A DNA stretch of 64,000 nucleotides from an uncultured Collinsella sp. GTDB taxonomy: Bacteria; Actinomycetota; Coriobacteriia; Coriobacteriales; Coriobacteriaceae. Below the pieces are notes generated by a model, which was given only the letters and a program-made list of their open reading frames with translations, searched no databases and was not told the origin of the DNA. The position numbers and the translations under genes are program-made. How positions within the stretch are numbered: the stretch's first letter is position 1; each line of letters starts with the position of its first letter. Where the stretch lies: NCBI GenBank assembly GCA_902470805.1, contig CABRHX010000002.1, forward strand, positions 93,840 to 157,839, read 5' to 3'. Of the stretch, positions 17,048 through 26,180 are shown one piece after another.

Positions 17048-17273
17048 AGGCGTGCTGTACGAGGTGGGCCGCGCAATCGGCTGGCCGGGGACGAAGGTGG
17101 TCATGAAGGCGCGCCGCTCGCTTGCGGACACGAAGCGCATTCTTCGCGAGGAGGGCGCCTTTGACGGTGCCGAGCTCGTAGAGGACTGTGGGCTTCCGGG
17201 CGAGCGCGTGTACCGCTCGCTTGACGATGTGCCCGATCGGGGCAGCTACTTCTCGACGATGGTGGTGCGCTAG
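17040..17273 (+). pseudogene. cbiL: cbiL (cobalt-factor II C20-methyltransferase) with internal deletion
   Basis: The frame encodes only 77 residues, against about 230 for CbiL. The start MSKGVLYEVG looks like the CbiL N-terminus (normally ending YGVGVGPGDP). The remainder, from GTKVVMKARRSLADTK to DRGSYFSTMVVR, matches the last quarter of CbiL, including the GLPGER segment and the SYFSxxVVR end. The central 150 or so residues with the methyltransferase active site are missing, and the frame is kept across the junction. Neighbour overlaps are intact (8 nt with cbiD; cbiG starts directly after the stop), so translation of downstream genes would not suffer. Catalysis is very unlikely. Confidence 0.75.
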
Positions 17274-18407
17274 ATGAGGATTTCCTGCATAGCGTTCACT
17301 GAGAGGGGGTATGCGTTGGCGGAGCGCACCGCACGCGCGCTTTCCGATTGCGCGCAGACAGGTGAAGATGACCCTGGCTGGGACGTTTCCGTTTCGCGCG
17401 GGTTCGGCGAGGGGAAGGCCGACCTGCGCGCATGGACGGCGCTCGCGTGGGAAGCGTCGGACGCGCTTCTGTTCGTGGGCGCGGCGGGCATCGCCGTGCG
17501 GGCGATCGCGCCGCATGTCGCTTCGAAGGCAACCGATTCCGCGGTTGTGGTGATTGACGAGGCGGGGCGCTTTGCCGTCCCGCTTTTGTCGGGGCATTTG
17601 GGCGGTGCGAACGAGCTTGCGCAAACTGTGGCCCGCGCGGTAGGGGCCATCCCCGTCATCACCACGGCGACCGACGTCCGCGGCGTGTGGGCGGTGGATA
17701 CGTGGGCGCGCTGTGCGGGGCTCGCCGTTTCGAATCCCGAGGCCATCAAGCGAGTGTCGGCGCGGCTGCTTTCGGGCGGGCGCGTGGCACTCTATTCCGA
17801 CATGCCGATTTCGGGACAGCCGCCTGAGGGGGTAGACATTGCGTCCGACCGCGCTCGGGCCGATATCGTCGTGTCGCCGTTCGCTGGCGCGAATGCAGGC
17901 GCGTTCGTTCGCGCGGCGGAGACAACGGACGAGGTCGTGCCCGCCGGTGAGACGGGGATGCCGGCGGGCATGCGGGTGCAGGCGCCTGCGCCCGAGCCGC
18001 TTTGCCTTGTCGTGCCCTGTATCGTTGCGGGCATAGGGTGCCGTCGCGGTGCGTGCGCCGAAGCGATCGGGGAGGCGTTTCTTCTCGCGTGCGGGCAGGC
18101 GGGCATCTCGCCTTTGGCCGTGCGCGAGGCGGCGACGATCGACGTGAAGGCGCACGAGGAGGGTCTGCTCGCCTTCTGCCGCGCGCGCAATATCCCGCTT
18201 GCGACGTATTCCGCAGAGGAGTTGTCGCAGGTCGAAGGCAGCGTTTCGCCATCTGATTTCGTGCGCGCGACGGTGGGGGTCGACAATGTGTGCGAGCGCG
18301 CGGCGCTCGCGGGCGGGGGCAAACTTATCTTCCCGAAGCTCGCTCACGGCGGCGTGACCGTCGCGTTTTCCAAAGTATCTATCGAACTTTCGTTTAAGGA
18401 GCGGTGA
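17274..18407 (+). CDS. cbiG: Cobalt-precorrin-5A hydrolase
   Basis: 377 residues with the three parts of CbiG. The N-terminal domain begins MRISCIAFTERGYALAERTA, the middle core has FVGAAGIAVRAIAPH and the hallmark VPLLSGHLGGANELA, and the C-terminal domain shows VAGIGCRRGACAEAIGEAF. CbiG opens the delta-lactone of cobalt-precorrin-5A and releases acetaldehyde, the anaerobic ring-contraction step. The ATG directly follows the stop of the cbiL remnant, and the TGA overlaps the start of cbiH. Confidence 0.93.
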   Translation: MRISCIAFTERGYALAERTARALSDCAQTGEDDPGWDVSVSRGFGEGKADLRAWTALAWEASDALLFVGAAGIAVRAIAPHVASKATDSAVVVIDEAGRFAVPLLSGHLGGANELAQTVARAVGAIPVITTATDVRGVWAVDTWARCAGLAVSNPEAIKRVSARLLSGGRVALYSDMPISGQPPEGVDIASDRARADIVVSPFAGANAGAFVRAAETTDEVVPAGETGMPAGMRVQAPAPEPLCLVVPCIVAGIGCRRGACAEAIGEAFLLACGQAGISPLAVREAATIDVKAHEEGLLAFCRARNIPLATYSAEELSQVEGSVSPSDFVRATVGVDNVCERAALAGGGKLIFPKLAHGGVTVAFSKVSIELSFKER

Positions 18408-19150
18408 TGGGAAAGCTCTTCGTGGTGGGGATCGGCCCGGGCGGCCCCGACGGCATGACGATTGCGGCTCGGCGCGCGCTCGAGGCGGCCGACATCGTTG
18501 TTGGGTACACGAAATACGTGGAGCTCGCGCTCGCCGCCGTGCCCGACGCGGCGCATCTCGCGACGCCGATGATGCACGAGGTCGAACGATGCCGCCTGGC
18601 GCTTTCGCGCGCGCAGAGCGGAGAAGCCGTGGCGCTCGTGTGCAGCGGTGACGCGGGCGTGTACGGCATGGCGAGCCCCGTGCTGGAGCTTGCGGAGGAC
18701 TACCCCGATGTAGACGTGGAAGTTATCGCCGGGGCCACCGCGGCTCAGAGCGGGTCGGCGGTGCTCGGCGCCCCGCTTGCCCACGACTTCGCGGTCGTGT
18801 CGCTCTCCGACCTGCTCACGCCGTGGGAGGTCATCGAGCGCAGGCTCGCCGCCGTGGCGAGCGCCGACTTCTGCATCTGTTTGTACAACCCGCGCAGCAG
18901 AAAGCGCGCCGACAGGCTCTCGCGCGCGGCGAAGATTATGCTCGAATGGAAGGCCCCCGACACGCTCTGCGGCTGGGTACGCAACATCGGGCGCGATGGG
19001 CAGCAGTCGGGCATGTGCAGGCTCTCCGAGCTGGGGGAGTTCGACGCCGACATGTTCACCACCGTGTTCGTCGGCAACGCGGACACGAAGCGCGTGGGCG
19101 GCCGTATGGTCACGCCGCGCGGGTATCGGGAGATTCCATGCGAAAGGTAA
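18407..19150 (+). CDS. cbiH: Cobalt-factor III C17-methyltransferase
   Basis: 247 residues. MGKLFVVGIGPGGPDGMT is the SAM-pocket start, followed by VALVCSGDAGVYGMASPV and ICLYNPRSRKRADRL, all typical of CbiH/CobJ. It methylates C17 with ring contraction. AAGGAG lies 5 nt before ATG 18407; a GTG one codon earlier is also possible. It overlaps cbiG by one base and cbiET by 13. Confidence 0.95.
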   Translation: MGKLFVVGIGPGGPDGMTIAARRALEAADIVVGYTKYVELALAAVPDAAHLATPMMHEVERCRLALSRAQSGEAVALVCSGDAGVYGMASPVLELAEDYPDVDVEVIAGATAAQSGSAVLGAPLAHDFAVVSLSDLLTPWEVIERRLAAVASADFCICLYNPRSRKRADRLSRAAKIMLEWKAPDTLCGWVRNIGRDGQQSGMCRLSELGEFDADMFTTVFVGNADTKRVGGRMVTPRGYREIPCER

Positions 19151-20385
19151 CGATCATCGGGGCGGGGCCCGGAAACCCCGACTTGCTCTCGCGCGCGGCG
19201 CTCGACGCGATCGACATCGCCGACGTGGTCATCGGCGCTCATCGCGCGCTTGTCGGCATCGACGTGCCGCACGGCGTGGTGAGATGCGAGCTCGTGAAGA
19301 CGGCGGACATCGTCGCCGCACTCACCGATGCGGCGTCGTGGCAGCGCGCCGTGGTCGTGATGACGGGCGATGTGGGGCTGTTCAGCGGCGCACGCCGCCT
19401 GGTGGAGGCGCTCTCCGGCGACGCGCAGGTGGACGTGCGCGTCATTCCCGGCATAAGCTCAGCGTCGTATCTCGCCGCGCGCCTCGCGTGTCCATGGCAG
19501 GATTGGCGCTTCGCGAGCGCTCACGGCGTGGCGTGCGACATCGCGGCTGAGGCCGAGCGCGCAGGTGAGCTCTTCCTCGTCACGTCGGGCGGGGAAGACC
19601 CCTCGCGGCTTTCGGGCGTGCTTGTGCAGGCGGGCTTCGGGGACGCGCGCGTGACGGTGGCCGAGCGCCTGTCGTACCCCGACGAGCGCATCACCTGCGC
19701 GACCGCAAGTGAAATTGCAGGTCAGACGTTCGACGACTTGAACGTGATGCTTATCGAGTTCGCAGGCGGCGCTGCGAGCTCCCGCTGGCCGTACGCTTCC
19801 TCGGGCATTCCCGACGAGCTCTTCATCCGCGGCGACGTTCCCATGACCAAGCAGGAGGTGCGCGCCGTCGCGCTCGCGAAGCTGCGCCTTACTGCGACCG
19901 ATACCGTGTGGGACGTCGGCGCCGGCACGGGGAGCGTGTCGATCGAGGCGGCGCTCGTCGCGCGAGCGGGGTCGGTATGGGCGGTCGAGCGCAACGCGGC
20001 CGGCGTGCGGCTCATCCGAGAGAACGCGGATGCATTCGGGTGCGGCAACGTGCATGCGGTCCCCGGTGTCGCCCCCGAAGCGCTTGCGAAACTGCCCGTC
20101 CCCGACGCCGTGTTCGTCGGCGGGAGCGCGGGCGAGCTTCCCTCCATCGTGGAGGCGGCGCTCGAGAAGAACTCGCAGGTTCGCCTGTGCGTGCCATGCG
20201 TTACCGTTGAGACGCTCACCGAGGCGTGCGCGCTCCTCTCGGGTTCGCGCTTTAAGGGGTTCGAGGCGTGCCAGGTGTCGGCCGCCCGCGCCGAGGCTGT
20301 AGGCTCGCACCATCTTATGAAAGCGCAAAACCCTGTGTTCCTCGTCAGCGCGCGTGGTGCAGGTGGGGAAGGCGGCGCCCGGTGA
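19138..20385 (+). CDS. cbiET: Fused CbiE-CbiT (cobalt-precorrin-7 C5-methyltransferase / C15-methyltransferase-decarboxylase)
   Basis: 415 residues, the size of CobL-type fusions. Residues 1-205 are CbiE (MRKVTIIGAGPGNPDLLSRA, VVVMTGDVGLFSGARRL). From about 215 the CbiT domain begins with GIPDELFIRGDVPMTKQEVR and carries the Rossmann SAM motif VWDVGAGTGSVSIEAALVA. One protein therefore methylates C5 and C15 and removes the C12 acetate carboxyl. ATG 19138 sits inside the end of cbiH; GTGA at its end overlaps the cbiA start. Confidence 0.94.
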   Translation: MRKVTIIGAGPGNPDLLSRAALDAIDIADVVIGAHRALVGIDVPHGVVRCELVKTADIVAALTDAASWQRAVVVMTGDVGLFSGARRLVEALSGDAQVDVRVIPGISSASYLAARLACPWQDWRFASAHGVACDIAAEAERAGELFLVTSGGEDPSRLSGVLVQAGFGDARVTVAERLSYPDERITCATASEIAGQTFDDLNVMLIEFAGGAASSRWPYASSGIPDELFIRGDVPMTKQEVRAVALAKLRLTATDTVWDVGAGTGSVSIEAALVARAGSVWAVERNAAGVRLIRENADAFGCGNVHAVPGVAPEALAKLPVPDAVFVGGSAGELPSIVEAALEKNSQVRLCVPCVTVETLTEACALLSGSRFKGFEACQVSAARAEAVGSHHLMKAQNPVFLVSARGAGGEGGAR

Positions 20386-21764
20386 GCACGTCCATCCCGC
20401 GCTTCATGGTCGCTGCGCCCTCGAGCGGGAGCGGCAAGACGGTCGTAACGTGCGCGCTCCTGCGCGCGCTCGCGCGCCGCGGTCTTGCATGCGCGGCCTT
20501 CAAATGCGGCCCCGACTACATTGACCCGCTCTTTCATCGCCGCGTCGTGGGTGCGCGCTCGGGCAACTTAGACGGCTTCTTCACCGACGCCCCGACGCTG
20601 CGCGCCCTGCTCGCACGCGGCGCCGCGGGCGCGGATGTCGCGGTGCTCGAGGGGGTCATGGGCTTCTACGACGGCATGGCGCCCGGAGTGGCCGACGCGA
20701 GCAGCTACCATGTTGCGCGCGACACGGAAACGCCGGTCGTTTTAGTGGTGAACGGGCGCGGGGCGTCTTTATCGCTCGCCGCCGTAATCCGCGGCATCGC
20801 CGAGTTCCTGCCTTGTGCGAACGTTCGCGGCGTCGTGCTGAACAAGACGAGCGCCGCTGCCTGCGCCTACGCGGCGCCTGCGATCGAGAAGCACACGGGC
20901 GTCGCGGTTTTGGGGAATATCCCCGCCGACGAGGCGTTCTCGCTCGAAAGCCGGCATCTGGGGCTTGTGACCGCCGACGAGGTCGAGCAGCTCTCCGCGC
21001 GCATCGACAAGATGGCCGAGCTGGTGGAAAAGAGCGTCGACGTCGACCGCTTGCTCGAAATAGCGGCGACGGCACCCGATATCCGCGAGGAACCTTACCG
21101 GTTGGAGCTGATCGCGGGAGTGCGGCCCATCGTCGCCGTCGCGCGTGACGAGGCGTTCTCGTTCTACTACGAGGAGAACCTGCGCGCGCTCGAGGACCTG
21201 GGTTGCGAGCTGGCCTTTTTCAGCCCCCTGTGTGATAGCGAGTTGCCCCGGGGGACAAGCGCCCTCTATCTGGGGGGCGGCTACCCGGAGCTCCATGTGC
21301 GGCAGCTCTCCGAGAACGCGCCGATGCGCGAGGCGGTGCGGCGCGCGGTGGAATCCGGCATGCCGACGGTCGCCGAATGCGGTGGGTTTCTGTACCTGCA
21401 GCGCGAAATCGCCGATAGCGAGGGGCGGCGCTGGCCTGTTGCGGGCGCCCTTGAGGGCGCAAGCGAGAACGGGGGAAGGCTGTCCCATTTCGGGTACGTG
21501 GAGCTCGCTTCCCAACGCGACGGTCTCTACGGGCCGCGCGGCACACGCATCCGCGCGCACGAGTTCCACTACTGGCAGTCCACCTGCCCGGGCGGCGACT
21601 TCTGGGCGCAGAAGCCTCGGCGCGACAAGGGCTGGCCGTGCATGACGACCACCCCGTCCCTGGTGGCGGGCTTCCCGCATGTGTACTATCCTACGAACCC
21701 CGACGTTGCGCGCGCATTCGCGTCTGCCGCAGCGTCGTTCGCAGAGAGGAGACGGCATGGCTGA
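20382..21764 (+). CDS. cbiA: Cobyrinate a,c-diamide synthase
   Basis: 460 residues. The N-terminal BioD-like part has the P-loop APSSGSGKTVV and KCGPDYIDPLFH. The C-terminal glutaminase part has the catalytic Cys in VAECGGFLYL and the late His region SHFGYVELAS. The enzyme amidates the a and c side chains using ATP and glutamine. The GTG start at 20382 overlaps the TGA of cbiET as GTGA. It ends 8 nt inside cobT. Confidence 0.95.
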   Translation: MSTSIPRFMVAAPSSGSGKTVVTCALLRALARRGLACAAFKCGPDYIDPLFHRRVVGARSGNLDGFFTDAPTLRALLARGAAGADVAVLEGVMGFYDGMAPGVADASSYHVARDTETPVVLVVNGRGASLSLAAVIRGIAEFLPCANVRGVVLNKTSAAACAYAAPAIEKHTGVAVLGNIPADEAFSLESRHLGLVTADEVEQLSARIDKMAELVEKSVDVDRLLEIAATAPDIREEPYRLELIAGVRPIVAVARDEAFSFYYEENLRALEDLGCELAFFSPLCDSELPRGTSALYLGGGYPELHVRQLSENAPMREAVRRAVESGMPTVAECGGFLYLQREIADSEGRRWPVAGALEGASENGGRLSHFGYVELASQRDGLYGPRGTRIRAHEFHYWQSTCPGGDFWAQKPRRDKGWPCMTTTPSLVAGFPHVYYPTNPDVARAFASAAASFAERRRHG

Positions 21765-22899
21765 AGCAACCGAAACCGCGCTTGCCTGCATCCGCGAGGA
21801 AGTCGAGCGCGCGTTCTCGTTGGCGCCGGGCGCCGTGCTCGAAGCCGCGCTCTCCCGGATCGCGCCCGCAGACGAGTGCGCCCGCGCCGCCGCGTACGCC
21901 GCGTGGGACTCCATCGCGCACCCCTTGGGGGGATTGGGCGACTTTGAAGACGCCGTCGCGTGTATCGCCGCAGCTCAGGGGAGCGCCGAGGTGGCCGAGT
22001 TTCCCCGTGCGCTCGCGGTATTCTTCTCCGACAACGGGGTCGTTGCCGAAGGCGTGTCGCAAAGCGGGCAAGACGTGACGCGAGCCGTCGCGCGCAACAT
22101 GTGCGAGGGGGCTGCGAGCGCCTGCCGCATGGCGGCGTTCGCGGGTGCCGAGGTCGTGCCCGTCGACGTGGGTATGGCCCGGGGCATAGAAGACGCGCGC
22201 ATGGTGCGCGCGAACGTGCGGCGGGGGAGCGGCAACATCGCGCACGGCTCCGCTATGTCTCGCGATGGGGCCGTGCGTGCGATCGAGGTCGGAATCGCCG
22301 TCGCGAGCGGGCTTGCCCGCGCCGGCGTGCGCCTTCTCGCCGCGGGCGAGATGGGCATCGGCAACACGACCACCTCGGCGGCGGTTGCCGCAGTGCTCAT
22401 CCGGGCGGACGCGCGGAGCCTCGTCGGGCGCGGCGCGGGGCTCTCGGATGCCTCGCTCGCGCGCAAGCGCGACGTGGTCGAGCGCGCTATCGACGCGAAC
22501 TCGCCCGATCCCGCCGACCCGATCGACGTGCTCTCGAAGGTGGGCGGCTTCGACATCGCGGCGATGTGCGGCTTCTACCTGGGGGCCGCCGCCTCGAAGG
22601 CGCCGGCGCTCCTCGACGGGGTCATATCCTGCACGGCGGCCCTGTGCGCGGCGCGCCTGTGCCCCAACGCCTTGGGCTACCTCGTGGGCACCCACGCATC
22701 AAGCGAACCCGCAAGCCAGGAGCTCCTTCGCGAGCTCGGCATAAAGGCACCCCTCGACGCAGGCATGCATTTGGGCGAGGGCGCGGGCGCCATGGCGTAT
22801 CTGCCCCTTCTGGATTCTGCGCTGCGCGTGTACCGGGATGGGAAGACGTTCACGGCGACTGGCATGGCTGCTTACGAGCATTTCGAGGCTGGGAAATGA
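21757..22899 (+). CDS. cobT: Nicotinate-nucleotide-dimethylbenzimidazole phosphoribosyltransferase
   Basis: 380 residues. It shows PLGGLGDFEDAV, VFFSDNGVVAEGVSQSG, LLAAGEMGIGNTTTSAAV and, near the end, HLGEGAGAMAYLPLLDSAL with the catalytic Glu. CobT activates the lower-ligand base to its alpha-ribotide. No base-synthesis genes (bluB or bza) are seen in the window, so the base must be imported or made elsewhere. ATG 21757 follows GAGAGGAG and overlaps cbiA by 8 nt. Confidence 0.95.
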   Translation: MAEATETALACIREEVERAFSLAPGAVLEAALSRIAPADECARAAAYAAWDSIAHPLGGLGDFEDAVACIAAAQGSAEVAEFPRALAVFFSDNGVVAEGVSQSGQDVTRAVARNMCEGAASACRMAAFAGAEVVPVDVGMARGIEDARMVRANVRRGSGNIAHGSAMSRDGAVRAIEVGIAVASGLARAGVRLLAAGEMGIGNTTTSAAVAAVLIRADARSLVGRGAGLSDASLARKRDVVERAIDANSPDPADPIDVLSKVGGFDIAAMCGFYLGAAASKAPALLDGVISCTAALCAARLCPNALGYLVGTHASSEPASQELLRELGIKAPLDAGMHLGEGAGAMAYLPLLDSALRVYRDGKTFTATGMAAYEHFEAGK

Positions 22900-23444
22900 C
22901 GGTGACGTTCGTTATCGGCGCCGCCGCGAGCGGCAAGAGCGCCTATGCCGAGTCCCTGTGTCTCGGGCACGACGGCCCCCGCGTGTACCTGGCAACGATG
23001 GAGCCCTTCGGGGAAGAGGGCGCCCGCCGCATCGCGCGCCATCGGGCGCTGCGCGAGGGCAAGGGGTTTTCCACCCTCGAGCGCACGCGTGACGTGGGCG
23101 CCGCAGTGTCCGGGCTTCCGCGCGGCTGCACGCTTCTTTTGGAGGACGTGGGCAACCTGGTTGCGAACGAGCTTTTCGCGGAAGGCGGCTTGTCCCCACG
23201 TGACCCCGACGCTGCGGCGCGCGAGGTGCTCGGAGGCATCGAACGGCTCGCTCAGGCCGCTGCGTATACGGTGGTGGTCTCCGTCGACGTGTTCGCCGAT
23301 GGGATGCGCTACGATGAGGGGACCGAGGCATGGAGGCGCGCGCTTGCGCGCGTGAACGCGGGCGTGGCGGCGCTGGCCGACCGCGCAGTCGAAGTGGTGT
23401 GCGGGATTCCCGTGTGGATGAAAGGCGAAGGGCCTACAAGGTGA
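22896..23444 (+). CDS. cobU: Adenosylcobinamide kinase / adenosylcobinamide-phosphate guanylyltransferase
   Basis: 182 residues, normal for CobU. The P-loop is VIGAAASGKSAYAESL, then YLATMEPFGEEGARRIARHR includes the HR pair around the guanylylated His. LLLEDVGNLVANELF and RVNAGVAALADRAVEVVCGIP match the family. It phosphorylates adenosylcobinamide and adds GMP in lower-ligand assembly and in cobinamide salvage. Starts overlap cobT and cobS in ATGA/GTGA fashion. A second CobU-like domain lies two genes downstream. Confidence 0.9.
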   Translation: MTVTFVIGAAASGKSAYAESLCLGHDGPRVYLATMEPFGEEGARRIARHRALREGKGFSTLERTRDVGAAVSGLPRGCTLLLEDVGNLVANELFAEGGLSPRDPDAAAREVLGGIERLAQAAAYTVVVSVDVFADGMRYDEGTEAWRRALARVNAGVAALADRAVEVVCGIPVWMKGEGPTR

Positions 23445-24208
23445 AGATAGCAGAGGCAATCGGCGCGGCGTTCGGAACGTTCTCGCGCATCCCCGTCCCG
23501 AAATCGACCTGGACCGATTTCGGATCAACCCATGCGCTTGCCGCGTTTCCCCTGGTGGGCGTTGCGGAAGGCTTCCTCATGACGGCGTGGGGGTACATGG
23601 CGAACCTGTTCGGCGTGCCCGCGACCATCGTCGCGGCTGTGCTCGTGGCGCTGCCTGTGGCGGTGACGGGAGGCATCCACCTAGACGGGCTCTGCGACAC
23701 CTCCGATGCGCTTGCAAGTTGGGCCCCACGCGAGCGAAAGCTCGAGATCATGCACGACCCGCGGGCGGGCGCCTTCGGGGTCATCGGTGTTGTCGTGTAC
23801 CTTATTCTGCAGTTTTCCCTGTTCACCGCGCTGCCGCTTACGGCGGGGACGTTCCTTGCGCTTCTGTGCTCGCTCGTGTTCTCCCGCGCGCTTTCGGGGC
23901 TCGCCGTTGAATGTTGGCCTGCCGCGCGGGCGGACGGCATGGCCGCGGGACTCTCGCCTTCGAAGAAGCGCGCGGCGATCGTCGTGCCGCTTTGCGCTTT
24001 CGCTGCGGCTTCGGCTGCAGGGATGGTCGCGTGCGCTCGGGCCGTCGGCGCCCTTATGGCGGTGGCGGGGCTTTTGGCGCTCGCGTGGTATCGCCATGTT
24101 GCCCTGTCCCGCTTCGGCGGGGTGACGGGGGATTTGGCCGGATGGTTTCTGCAATGGGCCGAGCTCGCGATGCTTGCCATGCTGGTGGCGGGGGGCATGC
24201 TCCTATGA
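23441..24208 (+). CDS. cobS: Adenosylcobinamide-GDP ribazoletransferase (cobalamin synthase)
   Basis: 255 residues with six or so membrane helices. The active-site motif GGIHLDGLCDTSDALASW carries the HxDGxxD metal-binding pattern of the CobS family; GGVTGDLAGWFLQWAE is the conserved late segment. The enzyme joins GDP-cobinamide to alpha-ribazole at the membrane. The GTG start overlaps the cobU stop (GTGA). Confidence 0.94.
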   Translation: MKIAEAIGAAFGTFSRIPVPKSTWTDFGSTHALAAFPLVGVAEGFLMTAWGYMANLFGVPATIVAAVLVALPVAVTGGIHLDGLCDTSDALASWAPRERKLEIMHDPRAGAFGVIGVVVYLILQFSLFTALPLTAGTFLALLCSLVFSRALSGLAVECWPAARADGMAAGLSPSKKRAAIVVPLCAFAAASAAGMVACARAVGALMAVAGLLALAWYRHVALSRFGGVTGDLAGWFLQWAELAMLAMLVAGGMLL

Positions 24209-25206
24209 TGCTCGTGGTAGGTGGCGCGCATTCGGGGAAGAGGACCTTCGTGCGCGAAAAGCTCGGGTTCGCGGCGGACGATTTCGTCGACGCGGCGCAG
24301 CTTGCGGAGGGCGTCGTGCCCGCGGTTTTTGCCGGCCGTGTCGCGTACCGTGCTGAGGAACTCGTACGCACGCTCGACGCTGACCGGGCGCTCGAGCGGC
24401 TGATTGGCTTCGACGCAGTGATTCTGACCTTGGTCGGCTCGGGGGTCGTCCCTATGCGTGCGGAAGACGCCCAATGGCGCGAGCGCGCGGGGCGCCTGGG
24501 ATGCGCGCTCGCTGCGCGCGCCGACGTCGTCGTGCGCATGACGTGCGGGATTCCCCAGGTCATCAAAGGAAACCTTGCCGATGCGCCTCGAGGGACGCTG
24601 GGCGCGGGCGCGCCTTTGGAAGTCATCTTCGTGCGCCATGGTGCCACGGCGGGCACGGAAGACCATCGCTACAGCGGGGCGGGCACCGACGAGCCCCTGT
24701 CGAGCGCGGGCGAGCGCGCTTTGCGCGACCTCGCGTGCGATCGTGACGTGTTCCGTGTTATCACGAGCGGCATGGCCCGCACCGACCAGACGGCACGCAT
24801 TCTCTTCCCGAACGCGGAGCTTATGGCGTGCCCCGGTCTGCGCGAGATAGATTTCGGCGACTTCGAGGGGCGAAGCGCCGCCGAACTTAAAGAGGATGCG
24901 CGTTACCGCGCCTGGGTAGACTCCTGGTGTGAGACGCGCTGCCCGCATGGCGAGGGCAAGAGCGATTTCACCCGCCGCGTCGTCGCGGCGTTTCGGGAGG
25001 CGTGCGAATCGGAGCGCGCCCAGGGGAGTGGGCGCGCCGTCCTCGTCGTTCACGCGGGTACCGTGAAAGCGCTGCTCTCCGAGCTAGCTGTCCCGAAAAT
25101 GGGATACTTCGACGTACATACCGAGCCGGGTGGTGCATGGGCCGCCACCTGGGATGGGCGCTGCCTTCGCGACGTTCGCCCCGCTTCGGGGGGCGATGCC
25201 CGGTGA
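24205..25206 (+). CDS. Fusion of CobU-like P-loop domain and CobC alpha-ribazole phosphatase
   Basis: 333 residues in two parts. Residues 1-130 resemble CobU: P-loop VVGGAHSGKRTFV, GSGVVPMRAEDAQWRERAG and ARADVVVRMTCGIPQVIKG. Residues about 137-333 are a histidine phosphatase: VIFVRHGAT, then HRYSGAGTDEPLSSAGERAL, REIDFGDFEGRS and VVHAGTVKALLSEL with the second catalytic His. The phosphatase half would remove phosphate from alpha-ribazole 5'-phosphate or adenosylcobalamin phosphate. A complete cobU already lies two genes upstream, so the first domain is either redundant or specialised. Confidence 0.85.
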   Translation: MMLVVGGAHSGKRTFVREKLGFAADDFVDAAQLAEGVVPAVFAGRVAYRAEELVRTLDADRALERLIGFDAVILTLVGSGVVPMRAEDAQWRERAGRLGCALAARADVVVRMTCGIPQVIKGNLADAPRGTLGAGAPLEVIFVRHGATAGTEDHRYSGAGTDEPLSSAGERALRDLACDRDVFRVITSGMARTDQTARILFPNAELMACPGLREIDFGDFEGRSAAELKEDARYRAWVDSWCETRCPHGEGKSDFTRRVVAAFREACESERAQGSGRAVLVVHAGTVKALLSELAVPKMGYFDVHTEPGGAWAATWDGRCLRDVRPASGGDAR

Positions 25207-26180
25207 TGACGATTCTTGCCGTCGCCGCCGGGTTCGCGGCCGACCTTGCCTTCGGCGACCCGCGCTGGCTTCCCCATCCCGTCGTCGCCATGGGGCGCGC
25301 GATCACGTGGGCCGAAGGCCGCCTGCGGGGCGCATTCCCGCAAACGTCCGCGGGCACGCGCGCCGCAGGGCTTGTGCTCGCCGTGGCGCTTCCGCTTGCG
25401 TGTGGGCTTTTGACCTGGGGAATCCTGCATCTTTGCGGCATGGTTCACTCCGGCTTGCGCTTCGTGGCCGAGGCATGGGCAAGCTATCAGATTCTCGCGG
25501 CATGCGAGCTTCGCCGCCAGAGCCTGGCCGTGGCCCGCGCGTTCTCGAAGGGCGGCCTTGTCGCGGCTCGCGAAGCCGTCCGGCTCATCGTGGGACGCGA
25601 CACGTCTGTTCTCGACGAGCAGGGCGTTGCGCGCGCCGCCGTGGAAACGGTGGCGGAGAACGCGAGCGACGGCGTCATCGCGCCGCTTTTCTACCTTATG
25701 ATCGGGGGTGCGCCCTTGGGCATGGCGTACAAGGCGGTGAACACGCTCGACAGCATGGTGGGCTACAAAAATGAGCGCTACATCGACTTCGGCTGCGCCT
25801 CGGCGCGCCTCGACGATGCGGTGAACTGGATTCCCTCGCGCTTATCGGCCCTGCTCATGATCGCCGTGTGCCCGATCGTCGGGCTCGACGCGCGCGGGGC
25901 GGCGCGCATCTGGCGCCGCGACAGGCGTCGTCATGCGAGCCCCAACTCGGCGCAGACCGAGTCAGCGTGCGCGGGCGCGCTCGGGCTGCGCCTGGCGGGA
26001 CCCGCGGTGTATTTCGGCAAGCTCGTTGAGAAACCGACGATAGGCGACGCGTCCCGCGAAATCGAGTGGGGCGACATCGCACGGGCGACAAGGCTCATGC
26101 TCGCCGCGTCCGTATGCGCGCTCGTCGTCTTCGGCGCCGCGCGCGCGGCGGTCGTGCTCGCCGTGGGGGCGATGGCATGA
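25206..26180 (+). CDS. cbiB: Adenosylcobinamide-phosphate synthase
   Basis: 324 residues with several membrane helices. FAADLAFGDPRWLPHPVVAM and ENASDGVIAPLFYLMIGG are the strongest CbiB signatures, with AVNTLDSMVGYKNERY next. It attaches the aminopropanol (phosphate) arm made by CobD. ATG 25206 shares its first base with the stop of the preceding gene; GTG 25203 is an alternative. Its end overlaps cobD as ATGA. Confidence 0.94.
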   Translation: MTILAVAAGFAADLAFGDPRWLPHPVVAMGRAITWAEGRLRGAFPQTSAGTRAAGLVLAVALPLACGLLTWGILHLCGMVHSGLRFVAEAWASYQILAACELRRQSLAVARAFSKGGLVAAREAVRLIVGRDTSVLDEQGVARAAVETVAENASDGVIAPLFYLMIGGAPLGMAYKAVNTLDSMVGYKNERYIDFGCASARLDDAVNWIPSRLSALLMIAVCPIVGLDARGAARIWRRDRRRHASPNSAQTESACAGALGLRLAGPAVYFGKLVEKPTIGDASREIEWGDIARATRLMLAASVCALVVFGAARAAVVLAVGAMA

